From positions 1 through 64,000 of the forward strand of contig JAKUCV010003644.1 in the NCBI GenBank assembly GCA_028386065.3: a stretch of 64,000 nt of DNA, in the 5' to 3' direction. The position numbers and the translations under genes are program-made. The DNA comes from Turnera subulata. Lineage: Eukaryota; Streptophyta; Magnoliopsida; Malpighiales; Passifloraceae. Below the pieces are notes generated by a model. It was not told the DNA's origin. It saw nothing but the letters and a program-made list of their open reading frames with translations, and searched no databases. Below, piece by piece: positions 33,930-46,739 of the stretch. How positions within the stretch are numbered: position 1 is the stretch's first letter; the number at the start of each line of letters is the position of its first letter.

Positions 33930-34321
33930 TTTATTATCTTCCCTTTATTCAAATTTGATATTGTTTCCCAAAATAGAAATCCCAATAAATAAAAAAAAAA
34001 GATTAAAATACTCCAGCCGCAGGAGGCCCACTGTCCACGTGACGCCACATGTCACCCACTGAGTGAATTATCGGCTAGGGAAGGTAAAAAAGACCGAATC
34101 TTGAGAATTCTAACAGGTTTAGGGACAGAATCTTTGAATAAAAAAGTTCAGGGACAAGATTTGAGAAATCAGAAAAGTTAAGGGATATAAAAAAAAATTA
34201 TCTCCATCCGCGTATAAGCCTTAATTAATATGGTGCGTGGTTTTCTTCAAGTCAACAATAGTATTAAGTGTCCACTGGAGTGAACAAAAGTCACTCCGGA
34301 CGTGATACATGAACAATGTAA
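33930..34321. other. Intergenic sequence downstream of the CASP-like gene
   Basis: No gene. At 34115-34190 three loosely repeated words occur (GTTTAGGGACAGAATCTTTG, GTTCAGGGACAAGATTTGAG, GTTAAGGGATA), like a decayed terminal repeat of a DNA transposon, but no partner was found. Confidence 0.5.
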
Positions 34322-35349
34322 TTATTGATCACCTCCTCCCACATTCAGGGGACTGCAATATTTTATGGAATTGGAAGCTTTGATTATAGAGAAGGCACTA
34401 ATGATGAACAGGAAGAGAAGAGCAAGGAGGGAAGCAAGAAGAGCTCCAGCAGCGTGGTCGCAAAAGGTATCAAATTTGTCGCATATCTTATCCCATCTGG
34501 CATGTGCATTGCCATTCTTCCCCAGCTCTGCCATGAACGCTGCAGCATTCACTCCTCCAGATACCAAACCCACTGTCATCTGCAGTGCAACCAACCAGCA
34601 TCACACTACTAGATAATACATGCTGTATGTGTGTGTATGAAAACTAGAGTCATTAGATTTCTTCTTTTTTTTTTTTTTTGGTGTGTGTGTGTGTGACAGA
34701 AGAAATAGAATACCATGTCCAATATGGCGGCGATTATGGCAAGGCGAAGTACTCCTTTGCCGTGCAACTTTTGTGCAAATGTATTCCCCAAGATCATCGC
34801 CAAATTATGGATAGTTGCCATTCCATTTGCTACCACGAAGAACCTGTCCCATTTTCAGCCACGACCGAGTATTGTCAATCTATATATTCCATCTTCTTTG
34901 TACAACATTAGTTACCAAGTACTTAAAATTACTCCACTTAACAAACCCATCGGGTTGGTAATTCTGGTACATATTAATAATTAGTTACTATAATTTTGCG
35001 TTAATGTAAGTTAGTTTCAAGTAACGTGAAATGATTGCCATAATTAAAAACGTTTTAAATTAGAAGAATTAGGGACGGTGTTGATTAGTTATGAGGCTTT
35101 TACTTACACGAATGCGGGGGTATGGTAAAACTTGGCAGTGATGGTGGCCCTTAAAGGAGTGGTACCAATAGTGGCAATTACAAAGGATTTGGTTTCCTTG
35201 TTAAGTGCCATCACTATTGTAGCAGATGCCGTGGCTAAGCATGCAGCTACCCTTAGTATCAGAAGAACCCACTTACCATCATGCAGGCCAAGGGATTTCA
35301 AGCTAAAGGATCCATCCTCAACTTTGTCTTCCCCATTTTGAAGAGCCAT
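34322..35349 (-). CDS. CASP-like membrane protein, subfamily 1B-like
   Basis: Three exons on the minus strand: 35349-35108, 34843-34714, 34579-34322. Introns begin GTAAGT and GTATTC and end CAG, and the phases join exactly to a 209-residue protein from ATG to TAA. Four membrane segments are predicted at about 27-47, 79-98, 112-136 and 168-190. The TM1 Arg (R33) and TM3 Asp (D123) conserved in CASP/MARVEL-type proteins are present, as are two Cys (C157, C164) in the loop before TM4. The text FVIATIGTTP...FYHTPAF and ARWDKICDKF...FCDHAAGAL is typical of CASPL1 proteins. Relatives form plasma-membrane scaffolds; Casparian strip CASPs recruit lignin machinery, but for CASPL1 the role is mostly unknown. 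The C-terminal tail after SIIK is some 17 residues and may be longer than usual. Confidence 0.92.
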
Positions 35350-36918
35350 GGACTCTGGACTGGATTGGACTGGACGAATATTTAGAGAAAGAGATCAGAA
35401 GAGAATGATAGGTTTAGATGAATCAAGATAATAATGTATCCCTCTGGGCTCTAGCTAGCTAGGACAGCTTGGACAAGAAAAGGGCATGCAATTTACACAC
35501 ATATATATACTTGCACAGGTTGGAACTAAACGGATGACCAGATTGATTCTACTACTAAAAGTAAGCCATCTAGCTCAAGTCAAGTGTATTATGTAAAGTT
35601 TCTTGGGTGGTCTAACCATCCACTAAATTCAGCAATTTGGTTGGGTTGGTTTAGAAAACTCAAGCTATTCCCTGGCATTCAAGTTATATATGCTATACTA
35701 TGCGTTCTTTTCTTCTTCTTCTTCTTCTTCTTCTTCTTTTTTTTTTTTTTTTTAATCTCACTCCATATTTAGACTCGTTGTGCCTAACAAATAAATACTC
35801 CCGGGATGAGTGGAAAGAATTTACATAAAGCAAATCCAGATTCAACCATATATATGAGCACCCATATCAAACATTTAATCTATTGAAGAAAAAGTGGCAA
35901 TATTAATCCTGCCTTCCTGTTCACAATCAGTTCCAGAGTAGGCTCCCCGTTTTGCATAAAAATCATCCGAGGAAAGTGAAAGATTTTCAGGATTGCTATA
36001 CGTAGTTTCAAAATCGTCTGCAACTTAATTTCCTCCACGTATATCCGTGGATAGGTACAGCCAACGGTCTTAAATTCATCAAGTTAAAATTACTTTTTAA
36101 ATTATTACATTCATTAATTATGTACTAATTGTTTTAAGATGTCACAAACTGTCACTTTTTGTACGATTATTTCTTCCTCATTGAGCAGCACTAAGTTTTC
36201 CTGACTTGCCAAATATTGGTGGTTGCGGCAGCTCTTCCTACCATACCATCCATATACTGGTTGTTTGCATTTCAAGGAAATACTAACACCTTCAAATGAC
36301 TTGAATGCAAAGGAAACTGTATTGTTTCATATAGGTTGTTTAGGAGGGAAATACTAAACCTTCAAATGTTGATCTGCCAGACTAATTTTTTCCATGCAAC
36401 CAAACTTTGATCTTAAAATTACATTGTAGACTTCCTGCCACAGTGTGGCACCATCCTAAAAATAAACTTCGAAAACAAAGTGACACATATCAGAGACCTC
36501 CAAACAAACATGAAATGTTCTGACATTTTAAACTACATATGAATTAAAACAACTTTTAAAATTAAAACACATGTGTGTAAGCTGAGAATGAGGTTGTTAC
36601 AATTCATTTAAAAGGAAAAAAAAAAAAATAGAAGATATATGCACATTCGGGCGACTGGAAAATTTTCAAACAATTCTTCAGTTTCACAATGAAACAGACT
36701 GGAAAAATGAGCCTCTCAGTTATTATCCTCAATGTACATCCAAACAAATTTTGTTTAACCTTCCGTATTGAATACAATTTCATTAATCAACATTACACAG
36801 AGCTATAGCTATATATATATATATCCAACAAAGTCAAAGTCAGGTCTCCCAAAACTCAGATAGATATTAATTAAGGATTTTCTGTCTCCAGCGAAATTAG
36901 CAGCAAGATCTCACCCTA
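35350..36918. other. Intergenic region between the two host genes
   Basis: It holds the CASP-like promoter side (35350-35560), a CTT microsatellite followed by a T run (35709-35752), AT-rich text and a TA microsatellite near 36810-36825. The last part is probably the 3' UTR of the LSD1 gene. No further gene could be supported. Confidence 0.6.
35501..35509 (-). promoter_or_regulatory. Possible TATA box of the CASP-like gene
   Basis: The minus strand reads GTATATATAT about 155 bases before the ATG, within a reasonable distance for a plant 5' UTR. No transcript evidence is available. Confidence 0.35.
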
Positions 36919-39900
36919 TTATTTCTTCACTGTTGTGACACCCACAACAACATTCGTCATCTGCAATTTGCATCCAAAGCATTCTTAATTAATTATCAGC
37001 CCAGATATGTTGTCTTCTCCACAAGAAACAAAAGAAGACAGTATAAGGATGAGCTATTTTACCAATTTGCCTGTTTCATCGACAGACATAGGATTTTCCA
37101 CAACAACAGTTTGATTCAGGGACTGTTGGGAAGGAAAAAACAAAAACAGTTCCCGAGATGTCAATTAATTATAGATAAGCCAGTGTTTTTCAAAGGAAAA
37201 AAGCACAAATTAAGTTCAATGAGTTACAGTTGAAGTTGATGGTATTGTCCCACCCGTAGGCCTGTGGGCCGGAACTGGAAGCCTCACATTGGCCATCTGC
37301 AAGAAGAATATATAAGGCAATAAGATCGATAAGGCAGAGGAGTTGTCAAAACAAAGGTGAGCAGTAATGTTAAGATATGAAAATGAAGACCTTAACGAAA
37401 TTAATGAGCAGCTGCAAGCACATAAGTCGTGAAAATAGCAGTTCCATGAATTGGAATCTATGTTTTGGGAGAAGAAACCTAATGCTTTTCTTGAAATAAG
37501 TAGTAGTAGTACAAGATAATGATATGAACAGAGGTGAACGTTTTCTTTAGACTTGTAGCATGCATCTAAAATAATGACAGCCTCCAGCACCTTCCACAAA
37601 GCAACACTAGCTACCAGAAAGCTGGCCTTCTGATTACCTATTCTTTTTAGCTGCCTTCATATGGGAAATAGAAAAATCATCACTACATTAAGGCAATTTC
37701 CAATGTATTTAACACTTCCAACAGTAACACAGTAACCAAACAAGCCTGTTAGTTTGGTTTGTGTAACATTTGATTGAATTTAGCGCTCATCAAGCTCCTG
37801 CGTCAATCAGACATATCCCAAAAATTTATATATCTCATTCTACGCCCTAGATAAGGTATATAACAACAAAGTGAGTATAAAAATTCTACCATACTAAGAC
37901 TTACTAAGTGTGTTGATCTGCAAATATATTGGTAAAACAAAAAAAAAAATGTATTTGCAATATATTGGCAAAGCTCAACATCAGAAGTAAACAACCATGC
38001 ATACAAATTTCGATTGCTTTGCAGGATTGTTCAAAACTCTGAAAGATTCATCAGAATGCAAAGATATTGCATATATATATATGTGTGTCTAACTGCCCGA
38101 GCAGAAGTCACTTACTAAGCACTTGGAAGTCGCGTATATGTATCATTTTTATCGTTAGGAGAATTATATACTAAAGGATTACATGTCGAAAGTTGAGCAC
38201 AATTTGAAGAGGAACTGAAATTTTGGAAATAAATAAATATGTGTCATAAACCAAAAGCTTCAACGAATGCTTGCTAATATAGCATCCAGCATGCATGCAC
38301 TTACATTGACATTACTGACATAGTGACAAAGGGAGCATTTCACTGATGGAGCTCCATTTGGAAACATGAGTGTTGTCCGGCAGTTCTCGCAGTTGATATG
38401 AGCAACCTGGCTTGATCCTTCTAAAAACACCCATAATTAAGATCCAGTACATAAAATAATTAGTATAACTGAAATCATGAAAGAGGTAAACTTAATTAGA
38501 GGCATGTTAACGTACATATAAAGCGTTGACCAAGACATATATATCGAAAGAAATTTAGTCAGAAACAGTTTCAAATAATTGAAAAAATTGACTTCACCAT
38601 TACCATATAAGATTGTACTTTTTTTTTTTTTTGGTGTTTGGTGAAAGATTATACTTTTCACACATATATGATCGAAACTCACAAAGAAATTCACATAATA
38701 ATTAATATCACCTAACTTTCATCTTTAAATTTTCTTTTGGCTAGCTCTTCTTTTCCTTTGCATTAATATAATCAAAAAGTAATGTTAGGCTAAAGTCAAA
38801 GACAGTACTGCCCACTCCAAGAAAAGATTATCTTCTGGAAAGTAATCAAAATTCGGTGAAAGCAGTTAATTGTAGTAAAACCTTTTGTTGGGAAAGCAAG
38901 CAAAATCCTGAGTTCATTTCTCTTGTGATTGAGCAACTAATCAAAAGTGAAGCTCGGCTCGTAAGTCGAGTGGATGCTATAATGAACAAATTAAGTCACT
39001 CTACATTCATTCATGACATAAAAATCTAATTAATGGCGTTATAATTAAGACATGGGAGTTTTATGTTGTTATATACACCATATTATATATACCAGGCGTA
39101 AGGTTCATGGTGTGACAGCAAGAGCATCTAACAGTCGTTGCCCCACGAGCATGCATTAGCAATATCCTGCAACCTCCACATATGAGCTGTGCCATTTCCA
39201 TCCCTGCATGCATTAATATTCCTCAAACTGCTCCATATCAAAACCAAAATTCTAAGCCGATCGAGGAAGTGAACATAACCCCGACACTCTTGTGTCGTTA
39301 ATTTAATAAGATGCATTAGTTTTGTAAAATAGTAACGATAAGAATAAAATCTGAATTCAAAACCTTTTAAATTTTGTAATCCTAATCAATTATGATCAGT
39401 TCTTGATCACAAGAGCCCTTTCAATCCAAGAAAGAATGGGGCGTTATAATATAAACTTTGCACAAGTTATTACTCTTAGAACAACGAGAGTGCTATATCG
39501 ATTAAGTAATGTTCTACAGCAAGAAAGAAAAGAAAAAAGTTAATTACTAAGTAGTAATGCCCTTTGCTAGAAAAGAAATGTTCATCCCAAAAGAAATGAT
39601 CTTTGCTATATGCCATTTTTTTTTTCTTTTCTCCTTAAGTAGAATGTCCTGCAGATTATTCTTTGTCAAGAGCAACTAAGCACGTCATCTTATGATCTGA
39701 TATGACCCAACTGAAGCTTTGGTCACTGATGACACACAAAGATCAAAACATTCTACACCAGAACTCAACAAATGGAGGGGTAATATATACATATGAAAAA
39801 CACTAATTAAATTGTGTAACAAAAACCAAATAAAAATGGAAAACAAATGGAAGAAAGGACAAGGAATCATACCAGGAGGCGGCACAGCGGTGATTGTGCT

Positions 39901-39984
39901 ACATAACGCACAACAAACATTAGAGGCTCCCCTTTGGTAAACAAGAATGTTCCTGCACCCACTGCACACCAGCTGATTTTGCAT
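36919..39984 (-). CDS. LSD1: LSD1-type zinc-finger protein
   Basis: Six coding exons on the minus strand: 39984-39873, 39203-39093, 38420-38305, 37296-37228, 37122-37063, 36960-36919. All introns are GT-AG and phases join to 169 residues. Three zf-LSD1 fingers (C-x2-C-R...G-A-x2-V-x-C-x2-C) sit at about residues 7-28, 46-67 and 85-106. The C-terminal [12 protein letters not shown] and NVVVGVTT match the family. In Arabidopsis, LSD1 is a scaffold-like negative regulator of runaway cell death that binds bZIP10, metacaspases and catalases. Finger 1 has VCC instead of the usual VRC (residue 24 Arg to Cys); the four zinc Cys remain. The ATG at 39984 lies just after a probable 5' UTR intron acceptor. 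Confidence 0.95.
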
Positions 39985-40890
39985 TCCTGCACCCAATTAA
40001 ATCCTAACCCATTTCCCAATCCTCATCAATCTCAATCCCTTTATAAAATACCAACTACCATTACAAACAAACACAACATCAAAATTTTCTGAAGCAAATG
40101 AATCACTGAGCTGCTCCATTACCCATCGCCATTAGTTTTCTTTTTCACAGGTTAATTTGTTTTTTTTTTCCAAATTATCAGGTTTAAATTAAATGGAAAA
40201 GTAATTATATATGAAAATCAAACAGAGCCTCGCCTAAAGGGAAAAAAAAAATAAGAATGTAAAATCAAAATAATCGAGACACAGATCATCGCAAAGTAAT
40301 AAGCTCGAATACGAAAATTAAAAAATAATTTGCAAAAAAAAAGGGACAATTTAAAACCACCGGCAACAGAAATGGAGAACAACATGGATGATTAACAGTA
40401 CCTCAAATTAAACTTCAAACAAAGAGGAGATCTATGGAGCTTTTTAGGACCCGAAAACTGTATAGATTATATTTTTTTTTTTGTCTTAACAATAAAATTA
40501 ATTGATTGTTTTTGTTTTGGGTCAAAAGAATATAAACCTAAATTAGAGATTTTATATGTGCTTAACAACGTGTGCGTGTTTTAAGATTGCATTTTCTAAT
40601 CTCCGTACGTAGTGTAGAATCTGTCAATGATGGGGGGATTAGCCGAAAACTCCTTTTTTCTGTTTCCAACAATGAGTTTTTTTTGCTGTTTGGGGCCTCT
40701 CTTTGTCTCTTTCCACCATTTTCAATTTTTACTAATTTTCTACTATTTGTATCTATCAAAATAACCCAGATTTTGGTGCATTTTTATGTTAATACGTATC
40801 AATTTTTACTTGTAAACTTCTAGATGATTACACATGACATATCATGATGATTTATTACAATAAATTATTAATTTTTTTGACTTGATATTG
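39985..40890 (-). promoter_or_regulatory. Likely 5' UTR intron and promoter region of LSD1
   Basis: An AG acceptor (GTGCAG at 39987) stands two bases before the ATG, and a possible donor (TTTGAG followed by GTACTG) is at 40402/40401, suggesting a non-coding first exon upstream of 40402. The sequence beyond is AT-rich with T-runs near 40470 and 40675; the open frames there are not gene-like. The transcription start cannot be fixed from sequence. Confidence 0.4.
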
Positions 40891-42951
40891 TGAACACCCA
40901 AATTTGATCTACGGATATTCTTCTAAATTAGAATTTAAGTATGCTTAAACGATCAGACTGATAAGATGATTTGGTCTTTGGCTAAAGTATATTTAGAATT
41001 TATTTTAGTAGAATTTACATATTTTTATAATATTGAACCTTTATGCGTTTGAGCCTTAGGATTAATGAGATGATTTAATCCTTAAGATAAAAATATATAT
41101 CAAGGTCATGTTGGGGCAAAATCGTCTACAATTGATGATCCTGTATGCCTTATGTACAAACAACACGACAACAGAAACAAAAGCAAAACAGCAAATAAAT
41201 ACATAATTGAGCTTGCGATTCCACCGCTAGAATCCACCTACATACTCCAGCGACTGGATTCAACGCTCACGTAGTTCGTACATGGCATCACACAACATGC
41301 ACAACACAACAGACATTGCAGCAACATCACAGCAACATCAACATCACTACAACAACATTAATATCAAAGTTACAACATTAGCATCACAACCATAACGTCA
41401 ACATCTTCTCAATATCGCAACAACATAACACAACTCATAATCTGGCGACATCACAGCAATATCAACGTCGTAATAGCAATATCAATATCATAACAACAAC
41501 ATCAATATCACAACAGCAATTGTCAAAGTCACAGCGACATCACAGCATCAACACAACATAACATAAAGCAAAAACAAAATTTGTCTTGCATGCTGTTTTC
41601 AGACCGAGACTACCTACGTACCCGAGTGACCGGGGTCAAAGCCACGTAGTTCTAACACAGACTCACGCGATAATCAAAGCATCATCATCAATAGCATCAC
41701 AACACAACCACAAAAATTTATTAAAAACGGTTAGGGTTACCTCTTGAAGCCCTCCTCTCACTCCCGTTAGCTTTCCGCTTCTCAACAGAATCTTCACTGG
41801 ATTTCAATCGCAAACTGGTACTAGAGGAGGTCGAATCAGCGTCTGGCATCAACAGAAAAGTTGTAGATCTCTCTTTTGAATTTCCAAAGACACCAAGAAC
41901 TTAGCAATCCAACATCTTTAGCTCAAGATATTGCGATTTTCCCACGACTGCGCAGGGGAGAAAGCTCCTCTCGGGTTTGCACTCTTTTCTCCAACATTTT
42001 GCCCCGATTGGCCTCCTTCTTGTAACCCTCTCAATCTTCTCTCACTGCTGGGTTGTTGCTAGTCCTCTCCACGAAATCTCTCCAGAAAAGCAGCTCCTCT
42101 AATGCCTCCTATACTCAAAGAACAAGGATTTCTCCAAGCACTCTAAGCTTATGGGTGTGTAGAGAGTAATTATAATGTGTGTCCCTATTGTGTGCAATGG
42201 GGGGATCTATTTATAATGTTTCGGGGGGAAGGGGTCGTCCCATTAATCTAAGGGTCGAGAATGATTCCCTAAATCTGACAGTTGTGGGCTAAGATTGCAA
42301 AAAAGAGGCAAAAAGAAGGTTCCGGAATTGTTGACCGCCACAGCCCCGACAGTCATGTCGTGATGACCGCCAGGGCCTGGCGGTCCTCCTTCCTTGTTCG
42401 CCTGTGGTGGCGGTCATGTCGCCATGTCCGTCACCGTCTATGCAGTTTTTCCTTTTTTCTTACCTTTTCTCCTCCAATCCGATTCCTAGTTGGTTTCCTC
42501 GCCTTCCAGAGTATTCCCTGACCCAGAAAACACCCTAAACTTGTCTCCTACTCCACTACTTTTCCTCTTTATCAGCTACATATCAAATTATTCCTTTTTT
42601 ATAAAAACTAACATAAAAACACAAAATAGGCAAAATATATGTTTAGTCCCCAATTTCCACGAAATTTAGAATTAAATCTAGTTGCAGGCCATGTGTTTAA
42701 ATGGGCTAATATCTCTGGAGGATCCATATCTTATTGGCCCAAACATAATATCTACTTTTGACTCAAAATTAAAAAATAGTAAAGGACCAAAAGTAAATAA
42801 AAAGAAAGAAAAAAATAAAATATCCTTATTCTACCATGTCACATCATAAACATATTCATGCCATCAATCAAATCATCTCATCAATTAAATACATAAATAA
42901 ATTTGTAATTTAAAATAATAAGATAAATCGTGGGTCAAATTTGGGTGTTCA
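40891..42951 (-). repeat. Family A LTR, copy 2 (3' LTR, complete)
   Basis: It begins TGAACACCCAAATTTGA and ends TCAAATTTGGGTGTTCA, a 17-bp perfect inverted terminus over 2061 bp. On the minus strand a purine tract AAGGAGAAAGAAGAGAGAG precedes it at 42955-42975, so it is the 3' LTR of a minus-strand element whose internal part starts at 42952. It carries CAACA/CATCA-rich text at 41290-41580, the shared module near 41800-41940, a TATA box near 42210 and the GGCGGTC/GACCGCC words at 42330-42432. Its 5' partner would lie beyond the Sirevirus and copia insertions, outside the window. Confidence 0.7.
41800..41945 (+). repeat. Shared module, family A copy 2
   Basis: GAGGAGGTCGAATCAGCGTC, TGTAGATCTCTCTTTTGAAT, GACACCAAG and TTTAGCTCAAGATATTG in the same order, more diverged than the other two copies. 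Confidence 0.65.
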
Positions 42952-43927
42952 TATTACTCTCTCTTCTTTCTCCTTAAATCCGACTTCCTCTTTCTTTTCC
43001 TCTCTTTTATTTTCATTGGAGCTCCCCTCTCCTTTTGCAAGGCTCTAGCCTTCCTCTCTAGCTCTCCTATTACAAGGCTCTCAGCCTCCCTCTCTTACTC
43101 TCCTTTTGTAAGGCTCTCAGCATTCCTCTCTTCCTTTCGCTTCAATAGTTCTTCAAACTTCTTCATAATGTCGACTCTCAGCTTTTTGATGTCCTCTTCA
43201 AAGGTATCAACTTTTTCAGCTAGATACTCCTTCTTGGTATATTCTTCGTGGTAGTATACTCTTTGCTCATTGTGTCCTCCTCTTCCTCTAGATTGGTCAT
43301 GACGCTATGCTTCTTCTCCATGCTCATCAAACTCATCTTCTTCATAGCTATAATGCTTAAGAGTTGAATCACAATCTCTCTGCCTCCTCAATGCACTACT
43401 AGCTGAAGTTTCTCGATGCCAACCATTATTGTAATGTATTCTACTGTATCTTGAATATTCCATGATGTTAACCAGCAAGAAAGTGTTAGTAAAAAATAAA
43501 TTCTCACCACTCCCTCATGTGTTTATACTCTTTTTGTGTTCTCTCATGGTTTGTCTCAATGGCAAAAATGTCACACTCGCTTTTTACCACTCTTGATTCT
43601 GTCTCAATTTTACTAGTCAGGATCAAATCAAACAAAATCAAGCAAATAAACTTGCAATGTTAAACTGTATAGAACAAAGAAATCCTGAAGAAAGAAAAAA
43701 AGGTTAAACAATTTCTAAAGGCAAAATATGACTCCAAGAAAGAAAAGATAAATCACACACAAGAATAAGAAAGTGTTTGTGAATGATTATTGGCAAATTG
43801 AGCAATTATGAAACAATAATCACCCAACACATCAAAAGCACAAAATTGGCAACAGTACAAAGAAAGAAAAATCTGGTAGAATTTTTTTTTATATGAGTTG
43901 ATATACAAAATCGACAAATCAAATAGA
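42952..43927 (-). pseudogene. Internal remnant of the family A element
   Basis: CT-rich text (GGCTCTCAGCC and AGCTCTCC repeats at 43020-43130) that on the minus strand would encode a Glu/Lys-rich gag hinge like 16875-17135. The blocks at 43190-43260 and 43490-43610 match 17145-17215 and 17310-17430 of element B. The segment is cut at 43928 by the Sirevirus LTR. No intact domain remains. Confidence 0.55.
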
Positions 43928-44972
43928 TGTTGGCCAAGAAATGCTAAGAAGGGGGGGTTGAATTAGCTTTTCTTTCTTTTTAACATTTTTGAAGATTTGG
44001 TTTTACTATGAAGCCAAATGTGAAACTAATTGGAAATGCAAGAATGAAGACAAAAAAATAAAGAACATAAGCAGTTTAGAGTGGTTCTCCCAACAATGAG
44101 TACGTCCACTGCCTAAAGGTTCCCCCTTTAGGATTTCTAACTATCCACTACCTTGGCTTTTTCAAGCGAGCCAAAAACCTCTAGTACACAAGTTTTTGCG
44201 GGCTTAACTTGCAAACCTAACCCAAAGCTGAACCTAGCTTTTTCGACCCAACAAGATTAACCCCTAATCCTGCTGATTACAACCTTACAATAAGTAAAGC
44301 TTCAAGATTGACTCACTCAAGCAGTTACACAATTTGAGCACAAAGAATATCTCTCAAGGTAAGCACTTTTTCAAAACTTGGAATCTCTAGAGTGGCTAGG
44401 TTAAGTTGCTGTGAGGCTTCAATCCTCTATTTATATATTCTAAGGATGGGGAGGAGTGTTTCTCAACGGCTAGCTGCCTTCCAGGTGGCACAGGATTTGA
44501 CCTCTTGCTTCATTAAAAGAACTGTCCACGTGGATAACCAGATCTGGATATTTTTTGGGCAGAAATTATCTTTCTTCAAAAAGATTTCCAAAAATAGAAA
44601 GTGAGGACCACCAAATCTTCTAGAGGTGAGAGAGAATGTGTAGACCACTTTTCTGATCTTTTTATGACCTTTGAAGAGCAAGTACAATGGTAAGTGGAGT
44701 TGTTTTAATGTCAATCACTTTTTGGGACCACAACGCCAACTACCCAGAAAGAGACCCTTTTGGTCGATGCGGTGAAGTCAAATCTTCCTGGTTTTGGTTT
44801 CTGCGAGAAACCAAATTTTTATGCCAATACTTCAAACACAAAAGGCTTACCAAATTTTTGTTAATCATCAAAATAATATAATAGTCATTGGATAATCATC
44901 ATAACTATACTAAATAAGATTAGTCTTAATTAATTACTTAATTAAGCCCTTAATCACACATTTAGGCTAACA
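43928..44972 (-). repeat. 3' LTR of the Sirevirus
   Basis: On the plus strand it begins TGTTGGCC and ends GGCTAACA, 1045 bp. Near the left end is a run of seven G within AAGAAGGGGGGGTTGAATTAG, which on the sense strand is the CCCC-rich mark at the end of Sirevirus LTRs. Confidence 0.82.
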
Positions 44973-44990
44973 ATCTCTCTTTTTTTTTAT
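44973..44990 (-). other. Polypurine tract of the Sirevirus
   Basis: The minus strand reads CATAAAAAAAAAGAGAGAT directly before the LTR start TGTTAGCC. The preceding TTTGTCAT is the usual Sirevirus context. Confidence 0.75.
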
Positions 44991-45719
44991 GATGACAAAT
45001 ATGTTGTTATTTCTGCCATAAACAGTGATTAGAAAATAAGATAACCAAATAAGTAAGCTCCCCTTGTTTCATAGGCACAATTAAAAAATTTAAAACGCAT
45101 TCATTTGGCTCATTCATTTAGCCAAATGCTCCCCCTACGTATATGCATAGTATACTAAAATAAAATTTGTTATAGGCTTTCGCCAATAGCTCCCTCTACA
45201 TATAAGCATAGAACACTTGTTCATTTCATACCCAAAATTTCACATACGTATATCCTACAAAGAAATTTTCAGTATATCAAGATTATCATTTGACTTTTTT
45301 CATAAAGCCAAATCTTTTCTGCATTATAAGCGCAAATATCTTAGCAACCATATTTGGCTGTTCCACTTAGCCAAATATTACTCGCTGCATCAAAAGAATT
45401 TGACTAGAACATAGCAACCATATTTGGTTGTTTTACTTAGCCAAATATTATTCCTCGTTTCAAAAATAAACATAAGGTATACTGCAACAGTAGAAAATCC
45501 ACCAAAGTATCAGCACAAACAAACAACAACAATATGTCTCCCCCTTTTGTCACCAGCAAAAAGTTAACACAAGTAATAGCCAAGGTAGATAATAGATAAC
45601 TATAAATCCAAAGATAAATATCCGAAAGCAAGCCAAATATTCAGGTTATACAAACCATAAGTAGGATAGTTATAAAAGTACTAAGAAAAGGCAGATGAGA
45701 ATGCAATGCATGACCTAAG

Positions 45720-46661
45720 AGCATCAATCTTCATCAGAGTCATCTCGAGTAAGGACTGCAGCGATTTTGTCGAGTTTCTCAAATGTCTTGGTCTGGAATT
45801 TCACAATTTGGCCACAGATAAAATTAACCTCTTCCTTTTAGCTCACTAATTTAACCGGAATGCCAGTCACCAGAACAATTAATTCCTCAAGCTTGTGATC
45901 CTTTGTGGTGGCTTATTTAGTCACAGAGTATCCCCCATCAGGATTTGGCTTGATTGACATCTTGGCCAGAGTATCAACATTGATTTCCTTAAGCCTAATC
46001 GGCTTATCAGCAGCAGTGGGCTTAATCTTTAACTGTTTTGCCAGCAGGGTGATGAGTGCACCATGAGAGTGTTCATTGTAAGGCAAGCAATAATTCACTG
46101 ATCTAGCTTCTTGATCATAGCGTGGAAATTCTTCCTTGGCATAATAATGCGAGTGATAGTATGCATCAGAGTCCTTTCCCTTAGTTTCAGATTGTTGTAG
46201 GATCCAGCAGCTGAATCATAAAACCTAATATTGCTCGGTTTCATTTTCAGCAACTCAGAAATCATCTATGTTGTCACGGTGATCATTTTACCTTTGATCT
46301 TCATTTTAATGCAAGTGATCAGACGATTATTTTTATACTCCACAGTCTTGTTATCATAGAAATCCTTCATCAAAGCTTCATACCCTTATTCCTTCAAAGT
46401 GGCTAAAGTGTTTAGTTTGGCATCCTTCAACAATTGGACTACACTAATTTCCTCAAAGTCACTTAGAGCTATGGTGCAGGTAGGTGTATATGTGATCACA
46501 TTCTTCTTAGCCTTCTTGCTTGGTCTCGACTTGGTTAAGGGCTTGAGCTTTCTTTTGACTGGAATTGGAGTAGTTTCTTCCTCCTTTTCAGATTCTTTTT
46601 CATCTTCAGGCTCTTTGTCTTCATCCTCTTCTTTGTCTTCCTCATTATCTTCCTTATCATC
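45720..46661 (-). pseudogene. Sirevirus post-pol ORF, C-terminal half
   Basis: It continues the ORF interrupted at 46662. First comes an acidic Asp/Glu/Lys-rich stretch, then a basic PVKRKLKP segment, then a folded-looking domain with FYDSAAGSY and NYCLPYNEHSHGALITLLA (about 46100). Several in-frame stops (near 46390, 46270, 45912) break it. The downstream product of Sireviruses is often called envelope-like, but membrane features are not evident here and the function is unknown. Confidence 0.6.
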
Positions 46662-46739
46662 TGTAACGTCCCAGTTTGTCGACTGTCACTACAGACCAAC
46701 ACGGGACCTTTCCAACATGCTTTGTCCTCACTCGCACGT

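Noticed and set aside
24268..33934. Exact target duplication for the Tekay-like element
   Set aside because: TGTAT and TTTAT differ by one base; kept only as possible.
39128..39316. Independent small gene in the LSD1 region
   Set aside because: It overlaps LSD1 exon 2 in another frame and is a shadow of the real exon.
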